DNA of 64,000 bases from Gordius sp. MW1 (GCA_964036665.1 OZ038526.1:29760001-29824000); one strand, 5' to 3'; numbered from the stretch's first letter, positions 35,601 to 46,980 are shown. The notes: generated by a model from the sequence alone, not told the origin. Translations and numbers: made by a program.

Positions 35601-38600
35601 AAAAACAGGAAAAACCCCTCTAGGACATTATTTATGTTTAAAAGTATTTTAATGCAGAACGAAAAGGTGGATTGCTTGATTAAAGCCGGTTTACGCAACC
35701 CAATCTCTGTCGTAGTCAAAGAAAGTCCGACCTCTAGCAATGGTCAAAACCAATCCATAACTACACACACTGCTCGAACCCCGGCCTCCCTAAGCTGTTT
35801 TTACGCGCTGTGCCGGCCCGAACTTAAATTTCCCCTACTTTTGGATTTGCTAGACTCGCACCCCGTCTTGGGGCAATCCAAGAAAACCATGGTTTTCATG
35901 AGTAGTTTGTTTGCCGCCCAGTATTTCGCTAAAGCCCTCAAACTTTATATCGGACACCCCGAGCAACAGCAGGGATATAGATCGGGTTTGGCAAACTTGG
36001 AAGTTTTGGTCATACATCGCAAAATGAGGTCTAACGATCGCGCAACCGTCCTAGCCCGTTTCAGGGACGCCAAAGTGCGATTTTGATTATGACTCGAAAT
36101 TAAGTTTAAGTTGTTTTTGGTGGTTATTTTAGCATGGTTTAGGGTTGCGGGCGTAAGTAGGATATATAAAGTTATGCTAGGGTTTTATATCATTTACCTA
36201 GGGCTTGTTTTAATATCGGATTTTGTTGCGCAGCTAAAATCGTCGTACGGGTTATAACATAGCCGTGTCTTAACTTCGAATTCAGAGAAGATTTACATTT
36301 CAAACGCATAACATAACAGCCATTTTGCGAGATGCAAAATTTTTCCCTAAGCTTAAATGTTGTATGCTTTTAAATTTTTATGTATCAGCAAAGTTTAGAA
36401 TTAATCTCGAGAGTTGAAATAAACAAAAAGACGTGTATTTAACTTAAAGGTGTGCACGGATCAAATTTTTTTGATCCAATCCGATCCGACTGGTTTTTGA
36501 AAAATTTTATATCCATCCGATCCGATCCGAGTTTTTTAAAATCTAAATTCAATCCGATCCGATCCGAGTTTTTTAAAATCTAAATACGATCCGATCCGAA
36601 ATTTTTAAATTAAAATTTTACGAACAGAACTTTTTATTGATGATTAAATTCAAAATACATAAAAATAAGGTATAGCAATTTTAATAGACCTGAAATAAAT
36701 ATAAATTTTATATTTTATTTGACTAATTCCATATTATCATATAAAAATAATAAAGAATCTAAATTTTCTGATTTAATTCGGGAAAAGGAGCTACGCGTGT
36801 GCCTTAAGGAAAGGGGAGATTGTGATTGATAATTTTCGGAGTTGAGTTGAGATAGAAAGAGATGCGTGTGCTAAAAAGGAAACGGGAGATGCTGATTTAT
36901 CATTGACACTAGCTCCTTTCTCGCCAAACAAGAAAGTCTAGCTAGGGAGAAACGCTAGGGAAATACTGATAAATATATTAGGGTAAGTAAGGTGAGGGGT
37001 GGTATTGGGCATCAAAAATGGTAAAGTAAAAAAAAAAGAATGCAAAGATAATTATGAAAAGGTATACTAAAAAATTAATTAGAACTTATTAATGTTTATT
37101 TTAAATTTGAAAATCCGATCCGATCCGACTAAAATAAAATGTTGATCCGATCCGATCCGACTTCCAAAATTAAAATCTTGATCCGATCCGTCCGAATCCA
37201 AGTTCGGACGGATCGGATTGATCCGTGCACACCTCTATTAACTACTAAAAAACAAAATATCAATAAATACAACCGAGTTTGACCCGTGAAATTGAATCGG
37301 ATATTTAGACAAAGATAAATTCGCGCGATTTGTATCATCTGAATCCCATATTAAGACAAGCTCTAATATATAATTTTTTCAATATCACAGCTGAGAGAAC
37401 CGCTGAAGGGAGAGCCACCCCACGCTACTAAACGCCTGGTCCTGATGTGTACTGACGTAGTAGCTCGTGGCATAGACATACCCGACGTGGATTGGGTCGT
37501 TCATTTCGACGCGCCTTGTAGCATAGAACGATTTCTTCATCGTTCTGGCCGAACCGCTCGCTCCGAAAGGCTGGGAAACGCCCTACTCATGTTACTGCCC
37601 AACGAAGCACCTTTCATCGAGTTTTTGGCCCTGAACCGAGGTCTGGTCGTTGGTCCGCTCAGCCAAACCCCACCAAATTTGGGTGAGAATTAGTGTGGGA
37701 AAAACGGCTGGGGGGTGGGGGTTTGGTCGGCCTTTGGTTTTTTTGGTCAAACCAATGGTCTGTTTATGTTGAGTCGACTAGGTCGACCAAACAAAACCCC
37801 TCAGCCGTTTTTACAACATTAGTGTAGTGAGAAGAGTACGACGAATCCAAAGTTCGTTTCGGTTTTTATGTTAAGGCGCAGTGCGAGCTTTGTAATTAAC
37901 GTTGCAATGTGTGGCTGTTAAATCATGGTGCTAAGCTAACTAAGTGATAGTGAGTGGTGTATACTGTGAAGGAAAGTGAAAGTTAAGGCTATAGCTCTGC
38001 AAATTTATAATTTAATGGAAACCGTGTGTATTTGGTATTTTGAAAGTTTTGCTTGTTTTATTTTGATAATTTGAGAAGTTAGGAATCCGTTCAACTTGTA
38101 ACCGCGGAGTTGTCTTTAGGATCCAGATTAAATAGATTTAAATGACTTATTGTTATTTTTAGTTAGCTTAAATAAATGACTTTAAATTTATTTAAGTTTA
38201 TCAGAATTTTTAATTTTTTTTGTGACAATAAATGTAAAACCTCATTCTATCGGCATATAAATGAAAGAAAGGCACGTTTTATGTTGTCATTGCTACCCAA
38301 ACTTATTGAATACCTAATTAGATTATTAAATTTTAAATGCTTTATTATCTTAAAACACTTGTGTACGAAAATGGTTATATGTCTACTAACATTAATATTT
38401 GCTATATAACTTAAATTAAAATACGTTCTCTTATTAAGGTATCTTGATATAATATTTATATTAAATCAGCTATTTAATGCCTATTGCAGTTTTTTTCACT
38501 TCTTATAAAAGAAAATGCATTATCAATATGTATTTATTCGCTTTAAGTTATGTAACCTTATAATTCGTACAACAAAATAACCCTTTTCTTCCATATAGCC

Positions 38601-40613
38601 ACTATTAAAACATTACACCTATTTTATAGGCCCAGAAAACTTGCCCGAAAACAAGGTGTTAGATACCGTTAGAGAAACGGTTTTACGTGACAGAGCCTAC
38701 ATGCTCAAGGGTATTAAAGCCTTCGTTTCTTACGTTCGAGCCTACGCGCAACACCAATGTCGCCTCATATTCCGGCTAAAGGATTTGGACTTGGGTGCTT
38801 GCGCCACTGGCTACGCTCTGCTTTACCTACCCAAAATGCCCGAAGTTAGCCAACAAATGAGGCGCGAGACCAAACTCAAAGCCCCGGGCCAGCCCGAACC
38901 CGCCAAGTCATCTGCTCGCCTCTCTAGTTTTGAACCACCGTATCCCGACCTCAACCCTAAAGATATAGCGTACGCCGACCCAGAACTAGAGAAGAGCCGA
39001 CTAGCTAAAATGGACCTGGCCTTGCGTGCTAGACGAGCTAGGAAAGCGACCGAAATCAAAGAACAAAAGCGCCGTGCCATCGTTTTCAAGATAAAAGTTT
39101 GCTACTTTTTGTCACGATTATGTATTTTAGTGGAGTCATAGAGGTTTATGTTCTACTTTATTACTAAATGTATAGTAAGTTTATTATAACCAAAAGATAG
39201 AATAATAATATTTATCGCTAAGAATTAGTTTATATACAATTGTACAGAGGTTAAGATGAATAACATTGTTAAACCGTAAAGTATTTAAATATCTAAACTT
39301 CAATGTCTGTTGTGTATTCAAATTATAATGAGGGGTGTGAATAGAGTGAAATCCAAATCATAAAGATACCAATATTCTAATTAGGTAATACTATAGAGTT
39401 AAGTTTTTGCTGAAGTCTTGCTTGAAATAGTGTGGAAACTAAGATATAAATTGTTTTACCTTGCACGCTAAATATTAAGGTCTCAATTTAAAACATTTTT
39501 ATTTGATCCCAAATTACGTAAAGTTTTAAGTGCTTTATAATCGTTTACGATACGACGATAAATTTTATGGATCTTAAAAGTTTAAGTTGGATTGGACCAA
39601 AGGCGCCCATGTTTATGACATTGATTTAGTTCTTTCAATCCTATTTGAGTTTTGACATTCGAGCTTATAATAACACTTAATGTTTTGATTAGTTTCTGTT
39701 TTTAAATGCTATGCAATTTCTGGGCTCGCTTTTGGTTGTCCGTCCGTCTTGCCAACGTAATTTTCAATTATTGCCGTGTTTTTAATGTCTGTGGATGCAT
39801 CTGTAAAAGACTTTTATTTTGCTTGCGCAAATGGACTAGCTAATAACCGCTGCTTGGCTTTACCTTTTTCGCCCTCGCCTGAGCTCAAATTTAATTATTG
39901 TTTTTGTGCCCGACAGATTATCTTTATTAAAAAATTTCTTTTGGCAACTTGTCTAGATTGTTGCCATACAAAGAATATTTGCGAAAAATTATTCCCGGCA
40001 AATTAATATTGACCGTTGCTTACATCTATTGTCTACTATAATTTAAATTTTTTTAAAATTATAACGCGTTAGAATAAAACAAGCCACGACAGTCATAAAT
40101 TGACGCGTAGGGAGAGGAGTAAAATTAAGCAGACTCTTGACGCGAGGGACATCGCCGAAATTGGGAATGATGCTAAAATGCTCAAAAAATTGAAAAACAA
40201 AAAAGTAAATTTGTTGAGCTTTTGTATTAAGTAATATTTATTTTACTCAAAATTTCATCATTTATTTGTAGCCGTGTTATCTTAGCACCCTTGCCCATCT
40301 ATGGTCATTCTCTTAATAAAGGGATATATCGGCCATTTTGTCTATGACCTTTTATATCCCAAGTTTAAAAAACACTGGGATGTCAAAAAGGAATGCTATA
40401 ATATTTAAGACACTATCACAGATCTTTGAAATTAAGACTTTTATTTTGACTACGTACATATGATAATAATAAGCTGTTTATATTAAGATGAATTTATTTC
40501 TTCTTTCAAATTAATAAAAAAATAAAATATATAGAAAAATATTTAAAGGTGCTTCTTATATTTTTTAGATTACCGAATCGGCATTCGACAAAGCCTTTTA
40601 CGCTGGTCTCTGA
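32648..40613 (+). CDS. DDX55: ATP-dependent RNA helicase DDX55 (Spb4-type DEAD-box)
   Basis: Nine exons: 32648-32773, 32811-32945, 33730-33994, 35046-35200, 35658-36074, 37391-37682, 38630-39096, 40073-40204, 40569-40613. All introns are GT-AG; the total is 678 codons (677 aa, against about 600 in human). It acts in nucleolar 60S ribosome assembly, by family knowledge. Motifs: Q-motif region GFNGPRPVQ, motif I AITGSGKT, Ia PTQELA (usual PTRELA), Ib [41 protein letters not shown]. Exon 7 carries the Spb4-type C-terminal extension ([29 protein letters not shown]). Exons 8-9 give [19 protein letters not shown], matching the conserved DDX55 tail. Exons 3-7 are far more GC-rich than their introns. 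Start chosen at the first in-frame ATG before LTWDDV. The exon 5 donor (GTGCGA) is weak. Confidence 0.93.
32774..32810 (+). other. 37-nt intron 1 of DDX55
   Basis: GTTAAATTAA...ATGCATATAG interrupts RPVQ|AATIP exactly at the conserved Q motif. Removing it restores the helicase reading. Confidence 0.85.
36445..37237 (-). mobile_element. hAT element in DDX55 intron 5, ATCCG-pentamer family
   Basis: The ends are TAAAGGTGTGCACGGATCAA (left, one changed base against TAGAGG) and ATCCGTGCACACCTCTA (right). The subterminal zones are arrays of the pentamer ATCCG. On the minus strand near 36730-36790 it keeps the last residues of a hAT transposase ([16 protein letters not shown]), as in the sister copy 56640-57392. 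Both flanks contain TTAACT but two bases out of register (ATTTAACT against TTAACTAC), so the TSD is imperfect. Confidence 0.85.
37697..37817. mobile_element. 121-bp MITE in DDX55 intron 6, TSD ATTAGTGT
   Basis: Inverted ends GAAAAACGGCTG...CAGCCGTTTTTAC are flanked by identical ATTAGTGT (37689-37696 and 37818-37825). It lies 14 bp inside the intron donor at 37683. The GTCGACTAGGTCGACC core and GGTTTGGTC arms recur in the interrupted copy at 56466-57426. Confidence 0.88.
39707..40050 (+). repeat. Dispersed repeat, GCTATGCAATTT family, copy 2 (DDX55 intron 7)
   Basis: GCTATGCAATTTCTGGGCTC, GTTGTCCGTCCGTC, AAAAGACTTTTATTTTGCTT, TTGGCAACTTGTCTAG and CTTACATCTATT blocks in the same order as at 28812. 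It ends about 22 bp before the acceptor of DDX55 exon 8 (40073). Confidence 0.75.
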
Positions 40614-40677
40614 CGCAATTATATTATTTTTTTTTATATTATTGTTGTAAATGTTATAGTTTTGTAAATATTATGGA

Positions 40678-40683
40678 AATAAA
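40678..40683 (+). terminator. Polyadenylation signal AATAAA of DDX55
   Basis: AATAAA lies 65 bp after the DDX55 stop codon, in a T-rich short 3' UTR, which supports the placement of exon 9. Confidence 0.7.
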
Positions 40684-40948
40684 TTGTTATGGCTCTATAT
40701 AAAATATCTAAATCAAAATTGCCAATTAATATAATTGTTCATTTTTATTGGTTATTTAATCATAGGAGCATTAAATATCAAATTCTAGCTCATTTGTAAT
40801 ATCTTAATTTAGTAGTTTTTTATTTTAAAAATTTTCAGATGTGTGCTCTGACGTTTATGTCTCACTGCAACCAGAACAAACGCTTATTACTTGTAATAAA
40901 TAATTTTACAAATATACTTTAATCGATTAAATATTTATCGATATTAGA

Positions 40949-42469
40949 ATGGAAAGCAAAAATATAATCCTTGAGCAGTTTAAACAATTATATGAGGTAC
41001 GTGGCACTAGCTAGTGCCCAGACTAGGCTATCTAAGTAAAATATTCCAATCAATACGGAGGGTTAGGCTAATAAATTTCGACATGGAATATATATTAACA
41101 CAAACCCACCTTTAGGTTCTGGTTTGATAAGTCACAGGTGCTAGACTTTAAAGCAGGATTACAATGGTGGACTTCGAAAGAGGGAACATTAACTTTTTGC
41201 TTGGCTAAAGTCCACTCCCCCTACATAAATTAAATTGGGTATAATAAAAATACGAAACCTTGGTATATATAAAAATGGCAGTTTTTTATAATATGCGGCT
41301 CGCTAAAATATTAATGCTAATTTTTGGTCACGTATATTAATTACATGTATACCATAATTTATCCGCTGAATGAAATAAAATGTGAATTATATTTCGGGAT
41401 AAAGCAAAGATGCCATTTTGTTATTGGTGACGACCTTGATTTAATTAGCATCCATTTTTTAAAGCAATGTCTCCGGATTCTTAAAAATGAAGTTAAATGC
41501 AAAAATTGCCTTTTTAATGTGTTAACACATAACATGAACAACAAAAATACACACATTCACAAAAACACTCATACGATTCCAGAACATATTGCAAAATACA
41601 ACATTCAATTCATCATATTCATAAATTCAAACATCATCCTTCATACAATTAAACATTATCATTTAATTTATATTTCATAAAAATCTTATATTTTATTTTA
41701 TTACATTTCACGATATATATTTTCAATACTTCATAATTCCATGATATATATTTTCAGAATTTCAAATAAAACTATAGACTACCTAACAGCTGATAATTTT
41801 TAAGTAAGGGTGTAGGCCGCCATTACTTTCTTCTTATAAACAACCTAAGCGCTATTTATTTCGCTGGATTTCTATATTTATTTTATAAATTTATATCAAG
41901 CTATTATAAGCTTCCAAAATCTCAAATAAAAAGTGTGGCTGCGCAGCCCATGCGCATTTTCCTATGCGCTTCTTCCCCCTCTCTCTTTCTCGCTTCAAGT
42001 CAAGCGTGCATTCATGCATTTGATGTGTTTCATGTATCGAAGAACTTTTTCGCATTCATAAAGTCTTCCCCATATATAATGCATTCGCGGATCATTTTAT
42101 AATTATTGAGCGTTACCTTCGCGAGATTATATATGAAGAAAACTTCATGAATGCGAAAAGCTCTCGATACATGGAAAACATCAAGTGTGTTAAAGTACAA
42201 TGATCTCATGAATGCACGCTTGACTTGCCAGCGCAGCTGGCATTAGCACGCGTTTAACAAAGCGAGGGAGAAAGGGAAGAAGCGCATGGGAGGCTGCGCA
42301 GATACAACACCAAAGCCTTCAAGATAACTTCCATCAACCCGTGTTGACCTCTCTCAGCACGGTCGTCGGATCCGGGTTTCTGACCGCATACGTTTTTCTA
42401 TTATCCCTTGTTCGGGAGTACTTATCGAACTGCATTGAACGTTTTATCGTTTTCTGGCTTGGTCTTTAA
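40949..42469 (+). CDS. Possible two-exon small membrane protein, function unknown
   Basis: Exon 1, 40949-40996, encodes MESKNIILEQFKQLYE and ends at a good donor, GTACGT, in phase 0. Exon 2, 42302-42469, follows ...GCGCAG and encodes 55 residues from IQHQSLQDNFHQPV, with a hydrophobic stretch (LSTVVGSGFLTAYVFLLSLV), then REYLSNCIERF and the end VFWLGL. The joined product would be 71 aa with one membrane helix. Exon 2 is GC-rich, like the DDX55 exons. It begins 265 bp downstream of the DDX55 poly(A) signal on the same strand. The acceptor AG lies in the terminal repeat of the foldback MITE at 41938-42301. No family was recognised; the pairing of the two exons is inferred from phase alone. The intron also contains an unexplained ORF at 41324-41680. 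Confidence 0.35.
41938..42301. mobile_element. Foldback MITE, about 364 bp
   Basis: Inverted arms: CTGCGCAGCCCATGCGC and, at the right, GCGCATGGGAGGCTGCGCAG; CTTGACTTGAAG-type and AGCGTGCATTCATG blocks; CATGTATCGA and TCGATACATG; CATGAATGCG and CGCATTCAT near the centre. No clear target duplication. The right terminus provides the AG used in the inferred exon 2 above. Confidence 0.75.
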
Positions 42470-42963
42470 ATCGGTCTTTTCGATTTGATTTGATAATTGA
42501 CCATATAAATTGAATCGTTCGCGAGATTTTATATAAAATATATGAACGATGTTATTCAGTTATAAATAGGGCTGCACCGATATCACGATTTTTAACGATA
42601 TCGGTTCTGATATTAATCGTACCGATATCGATACTTAAACCTTTTTTACAAATATTATATTTGTTAGAGCTGTATATCTTATCTATATACTTTTTAAATT
42701 GAATTTTCCTTAATTGCTCTTAAACCTAATTTATTTTTTCATTGATTCATTCATTCAAATTTCTGCCGCCACTTGTTTATATGATTATGTAAGTTAGTTC
42801 ATATTTACAATTTTAAAAAATATAATGTTTTTATTTTTATATTATATATTGTACTAGCTGACCCGGCAAACGTTGTTTTGCCCTATTAGAAATATTAAAA
42901 AAATAGAAAATTTAAATAAGAAAAAAACTACCAATTAATATCTATATGCTCTACTTTTATTTT

Positions 42964-43500
42964 TTAAAACTTACATAAACGATGAAAATAAATCCTTTAT
43001 GCGCCCGCCATCCCTCCTATCCACCCCACCGTCCTACGATTGGAAGATCTGGAAAAACATAATTTTGACAATTAAGATTATCATAGTTTATAAACAGGAG
43101 AAATTTTGTCTATTTTTACATTTAATGAAACTTACATAAACGATGAAAATAAATCCTTTATGCGCCCGCCATCCCTCCTCTCCACCCCACCGTCCTTCGA
43201 ATGGAAGATCTGGAAAAACATAATTTAGAGGATTTAGATTATCATAGTTTATAAACAGGAGAAATTTTGTCTATTTTTACATTTTATGAAACTTACATAA
43301 ACGATGAAAATAAATCCTTTATGCGCCCGCCATTCCTCCTCTCCACCCCACCGTCCTTCGATTGGAAGATCTGGAAAAACATAATTTAGAGGATTTAGAT
43401 TATCATAGTTTATAAACAGGAGAAATTTTGTCTATTTTTACATTTTATGAAACTTACATAAACGATGAAAATAAATCATTTATGCGCCCACCATCCCTCT
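42964..43500. repeat. Tandem repeat, about 160 bp x 3.3, in Helitron 1
   Basis: Units start near 42966, 43129, 43288 and 43447 with AAACTTACATAAACGATGAA and carry GCGCCCGCCATCCCTCC and GATCTGGAAAAACATAATTT. Confidence 0.9.
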
Positions 43501-43549
43501 TCAAAAGCATATATGTAATTAATTGGTAAAGAGCATATTAAAACTTATT

Positions 43550-44240
43550 AACCCCTCAAAAACTACTGGACCGATTTGGCTTGAACAAATTTTAAAACAT
43601 ACTCCGGAGTATAGGGAATAAAGTATGAAATTTTAAGCGAAATCGGTCCAGTAGTTTTTGAGGGACGTCTTTATTAAGTGTCAAAACGTATAAAACAAAA
43701 AAACGTGACCCCTCAAAAACTACTGGACCGATTTGGCTCGAACAAATCTTAAAACATGCTCCGAAGTATGGGGAATAAAGTATGAAATTTTGAGCCAAAT
43801 CGGTCCAGTAGTTTTCGAGGGTAACCCAAATAAGTTTATCCAATAATATAATTTACACGGAAAAGCATCTTTTATCATATGGAATAAAAAGCATATATGT
43901 AATTATTTGGTAAAGAGTATATTAAAATTTATTAACCCCTCAAAAACTACTGGACCGATTTGGCTTGAACAAATTTTAAAACATGCTCCGGAGTATAGGG
44001 TATAAAGTATGCAATTTTGAGCCAAATCGGACCAGTAGTTTTTGAGGGACGTCTTTATTACGTGTCAAAACGTATAAACCAACGTATAAAACAAAAAATC
44101 ATGACCCCTCAAAAACTACTGGACCGATTTGGCTCAAACAAATCTTAAAACATGCTCCGAAGTATGGGGAATAAAGTATGAAATTTTGAGCCAAATCGGT
44201 CGAGTAGTTTTTGAGGGGTCATGATTTTTTGTTTTATACG
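43550..44240. repeat. Four palindromic units in Helitron 1
   Basis: Forward CCCTCAAAAACTACTGGACC (near 43553, 43709, 43937, 44104) alternates with its inverse GGTCCAGTAGTTTTTGAGGG (near 43645, 43802, 44028, 44197, the last with GGTCGAGTAG), so each unit can fold on itself. Confidence 0.9.
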
Positions 44241-44439
44241 TTGGTTACAAACACACAAACATACATACATAGTTTCATTTTTATATATAAGATATACGAT
44301 TTTTAATATATATAATATTTATCAACAAAGCATTTAAAATATTCTAAATTAGAATAATATTCTATGTTGTGTATTATTAATTCAAATGGCCTTACGTTTA
44401 CTTTATTTAAATTTAAAATTAAATTAATTTAGGTCTAAA

Positions 44440-44664
44440 AGCAAGTCATTAATTTGGAATTATTTTATAATTAATGAGAACTCAGCACATATTGCAGCCT
44501 GTACAATTAATAACTGCAATAAAAAAGTTTTAAGAGGTGGCAAGACATCAATTAATTTTAACACCACAAATCTTAGAAAACATATCCTTAATAATCATCC
44601 AATAATATATAAACATTTATTATTAGAGGAGAAGTCCAAGACATTGACTGATAATAACTTCTAA
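44440..44664 (+). pseudogene. BED zinc finger of a hAT transposase
   Basis: The reading SKSLIWNYFIINENSAHIAA, then C...NNC, KVLRGGKTSINFNTTNLRKH and ILNNH has the BED-finger layout (aromatic W and F, paired Cys, TTNL, H...H) used by hAT transposases to bind DNA. It stops at TAA 44662 and the catalytic domain is missing. An AG just upstream (about 44432) may be the old intron acceptor. Confidence 0.8.
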
Positions 44665-45410
44665 TCTGATTCCAAATTAGTTCAACCAAAAATTAATGAC
44701 CTTTTAAACAGTGTAAAAAAGTGGGATATTAATCATCCCTATTCCAAAATTATAAATTAATCAAGAAGGTAAGAATTAAACTATTTTTTCAATAACAAAT
44801 ATTGGTTAAATAATGTATTAATTGTTTAAAATTAAGAGTAAGTTGTTAAAGTAATAAAATTAAACTTTTTCAAAAAGGTTAAATAAAAATTAATTAAACT
44901 ACATTGAAACATTTATACTTGTGTAGAACTTATACTATAAGGAGATAATATATTTGCTAACATTAGCGCCATCTATACTATATTTTCTACGCGCTATAAA
45001 AAACTAATATTAGATTTAACATTATAGTTTTTCTATATATTAAATTTAACTACATATTATGTTGCCATCATAAAACTTTACGAGCGTAAAATACTAATTA
45101 ATTGTCAACTAAAAAAATTATTGACCCTTAAAAATTAAAGTTTTATTTTTGCCTAATGTAAGTTTTTAATTGTTGGTTCAAATTATTCAAAAAAGTATAA
45201 TGCAAATTTTTTTGGGTAATAATTGATGATTCATTTAATTAAAATTTGTAAATGATTTAATGATCTTTAATCCTGTACAAAGAATAAAAATATATCAATA
45301 AGGATTTTTTAGAAGTTTATTTCTTAATTATAAAAAGAAATATAAATTACAATACAGTTCATGCATATAATCGTATAAAAATATACATATACAGGTTTTT
45401 AATTAGCTAG

Positions 45411-45530
45411 CTTTACAAATCACAACATGCCTTGGCAGATTGGGCTGTGCTAACCCTTATAGGCTATGCACTCATTGCTCCTGGCAGCAGTTTATATACA
45501 ATCCCTTTGCCCACATTAACACACCTTTGA
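45411..45530 (+). other. Coding-like island, possible terminal exon, unassigned
   Basis: It follows an AG (TTTTTAATTAGCTAG). The frame encodes 39 residues including QHALADWAVLTLIGYALIAP and GSSLYTIPLPTLTHL and then TGA. It is hydrophobic, GC-richer than its surroundings, and may be a terminal exon or an exon fragment. No family was recognised, and no donor partner is certain. Confidence 0.25.
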
Positions 45531-45540
45531 AATATTATTA

Positions 45541-45980
45541 ATTGCTATGCAATTTATGGGCTCGCTTTTTGTTGCGTCCGTCCGTCTGTTGTCCGTCCAT
45601 CCAACGTTCTGAATTGTTGGTTCGATACCCGGAGAGGGCAAATTTTTTTTTTTTTAAATTAAATTAATATATTGTTCTTGTTAATACTATTGATAATATG
45701 ACTTTTTGACAGTGTCCTGGCTACTGACCATTGAAAAAAATGACTATTAGCCAAATTGTGATTCGACATTTTTTTCCCGTTTTTGAATTGGTATATTAGG
45801 ATAACATTGATAAATTACCCTATGCCATCCCCTAGAAGAACCTGTGCCTCTACTGATATGGGTCCCTGTGCCCCCCCCCTACAAAGGCCTATGCTTCTCC
45901 TGATGTGGGTTCGAATCCCGGGGAGGCCAATTTATTTTTTTTTTAAATTGATATATTGTTTTTGTTAATACCATTGATAA
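45541..45980 (+). repeat. SINE-like region with two tRNA-type B boxes
   Basis: It starts with the GCTATGCAATTTATGGGCTC head of the dispersed repeat. GGTTCGATACC (45619-45629) and GGTTCGAATCC (45908-45918) match the RNA polymerase III B box, each followed by GGAGxGG and a T-run. Two diverged tandem copies share the tail TATATTGTTxTTGTTAATAC and GATAATATGxCTTTTTG. No A box or tRNA fold was found. Confidence 0.5.
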
Positions 45981-46980
45981 TATGGCTTTTTGGCCGTCCG
46001 CTGTATAAATGAGAACTAATTAAAACCTTTCAAAACATCGTAAAATCAAGATAAGGCCTTATAGCAATCTTGTCAAGTAGAAAGCATATTAAAATAATAT
46101 AAATAAAAACTTAAGGTTTAAACTAGTTACCATTTTTAAATTACAGATAAAATTAAACTTCTGATTGATAAAGGCTTTGAAAACCCATCAAAATAGAAAT
46201 GTAAGGCTGACTAACAAATAAAATGGGATTAATTATTATTTAAATAATGATAAAATAAAAGCAAAACTCTAAAATAAAATAAATTATAAATATTATTAAT
46301 TTATGATCAATAAAATATTATTTTATGTCTAGAAACATTTAAATGTAAATATATTTTTAAAACCATAACTTTCAATTTTAGAACTTGTGTCAGCCTTTAT
46401 TATAAACATAGACTTTTAGCAAATAAATAAGTAGGACATTTAAAGGTAATGTACTGCCAAATATACATGTCATGGACCAATTCTTTTAGATAATTACCAT
46501 CATCCAAAATTATATTTAAAGGTTGATTATCTTAAAAAAATAATTTTAATTTAATTGCGGCACTCCTGAAAGGGGTTATTCTTCTCCTGATTATTATCAA
46601 ACCCGCAATTTAATAATTATTTTCAAATATAATTTAACAAGACAGTTATTATCCACTATAATTATGAGGGTTATTCCTTAGCCACCATAAGAATGGGTTA
46701 AATCAAATTTGAGCATTTTATATACATATCTCGCTTAGAATGGGACATTAACCATGGCATACTGGAGCTAAGAGCGAAAACGTTATATGTCTGTTATCAT
46801 TTTCGAGTCACATCATGCTAAAAAAGATAGGGTATATAATCAAATTATCTCTAATTAAAATTGCCGATAGATGGCGCTAATTAGAGAATTTTTTTAATTT
46901 AATTGGGGCACTCCTGAAAGGGGTTATTATTATCTTCCTCTGACTTTCATATATTTTATTCGTCTGTTTCTCCTTTCCAG
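45981..46980. other. AT-rich stretch with AGATGGCGCT repeat copies
   Basis: No gene. A fragment GGCACTCCTGAAAGGGGTTATT lies at 46560-46582, and a fuller repeat copy at 46780-46940 ends with the same block just before the pyrimidine tract at 46955-46980. Confidence 0.5.

Larger units (their letters stand above)
42854..44292 (-). mobile_element. Helitron, non-autonomous, 1439 bp
   Basis: On the minus strand it begins TCTTATATATAAAAATGAAA after a host A (44293). It ends with the hairpin GGCAAAACAACGTTTGCC, seven bases, then CTAG and a host T (42853). This is the classical Helitron structure: 5' TC, 3' hairpin plus CTAG, inserted between A and T without duplication. No Rep/helicase gene is present. 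The interior is two repeat arrays, described separately. Confidence 0.85.
42567..44664 (+). mobile_element. hAT relic (ZBED-type), 5' part, split by a Helitron
   Basis: TAGGGCTGCACCGATATCAC at 42567 is a typical hAT left end, followed by repeated ACCGATATCG-type motifs. After the Helitron (42854-44292) a BED zinc finger coding segment follows. No right end (expected TATCGGTGCAGCCCTA) was found, so the element is truncated. Confidence 0.7.

Noticed and set aside
36445..37245. Exact 8-bp TSD for the hAT element in DDX55 intron 5
   Set aside because: The shared TTAACT is two bases out of register between flanks, so an exact duplication cannot be claimed.
41324..41680. 118-aa open frame, plus strand
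   Set aside because: The second half is low-complexity His/Asn/Ile translation of AT-rich DNA and no motif is recognisable. Kept only as a note in the intron of the 40949 model.
45884..45930. tRNA gene suggested by GGGTTCGAATCCC and a GGCCT/AGGCC pairing
   Set aside because: The T-arm pairs only over four bases, and there is no A box, D-arm or anticodon arm in the space available. It is better seen as a B-box-bearing repeat.
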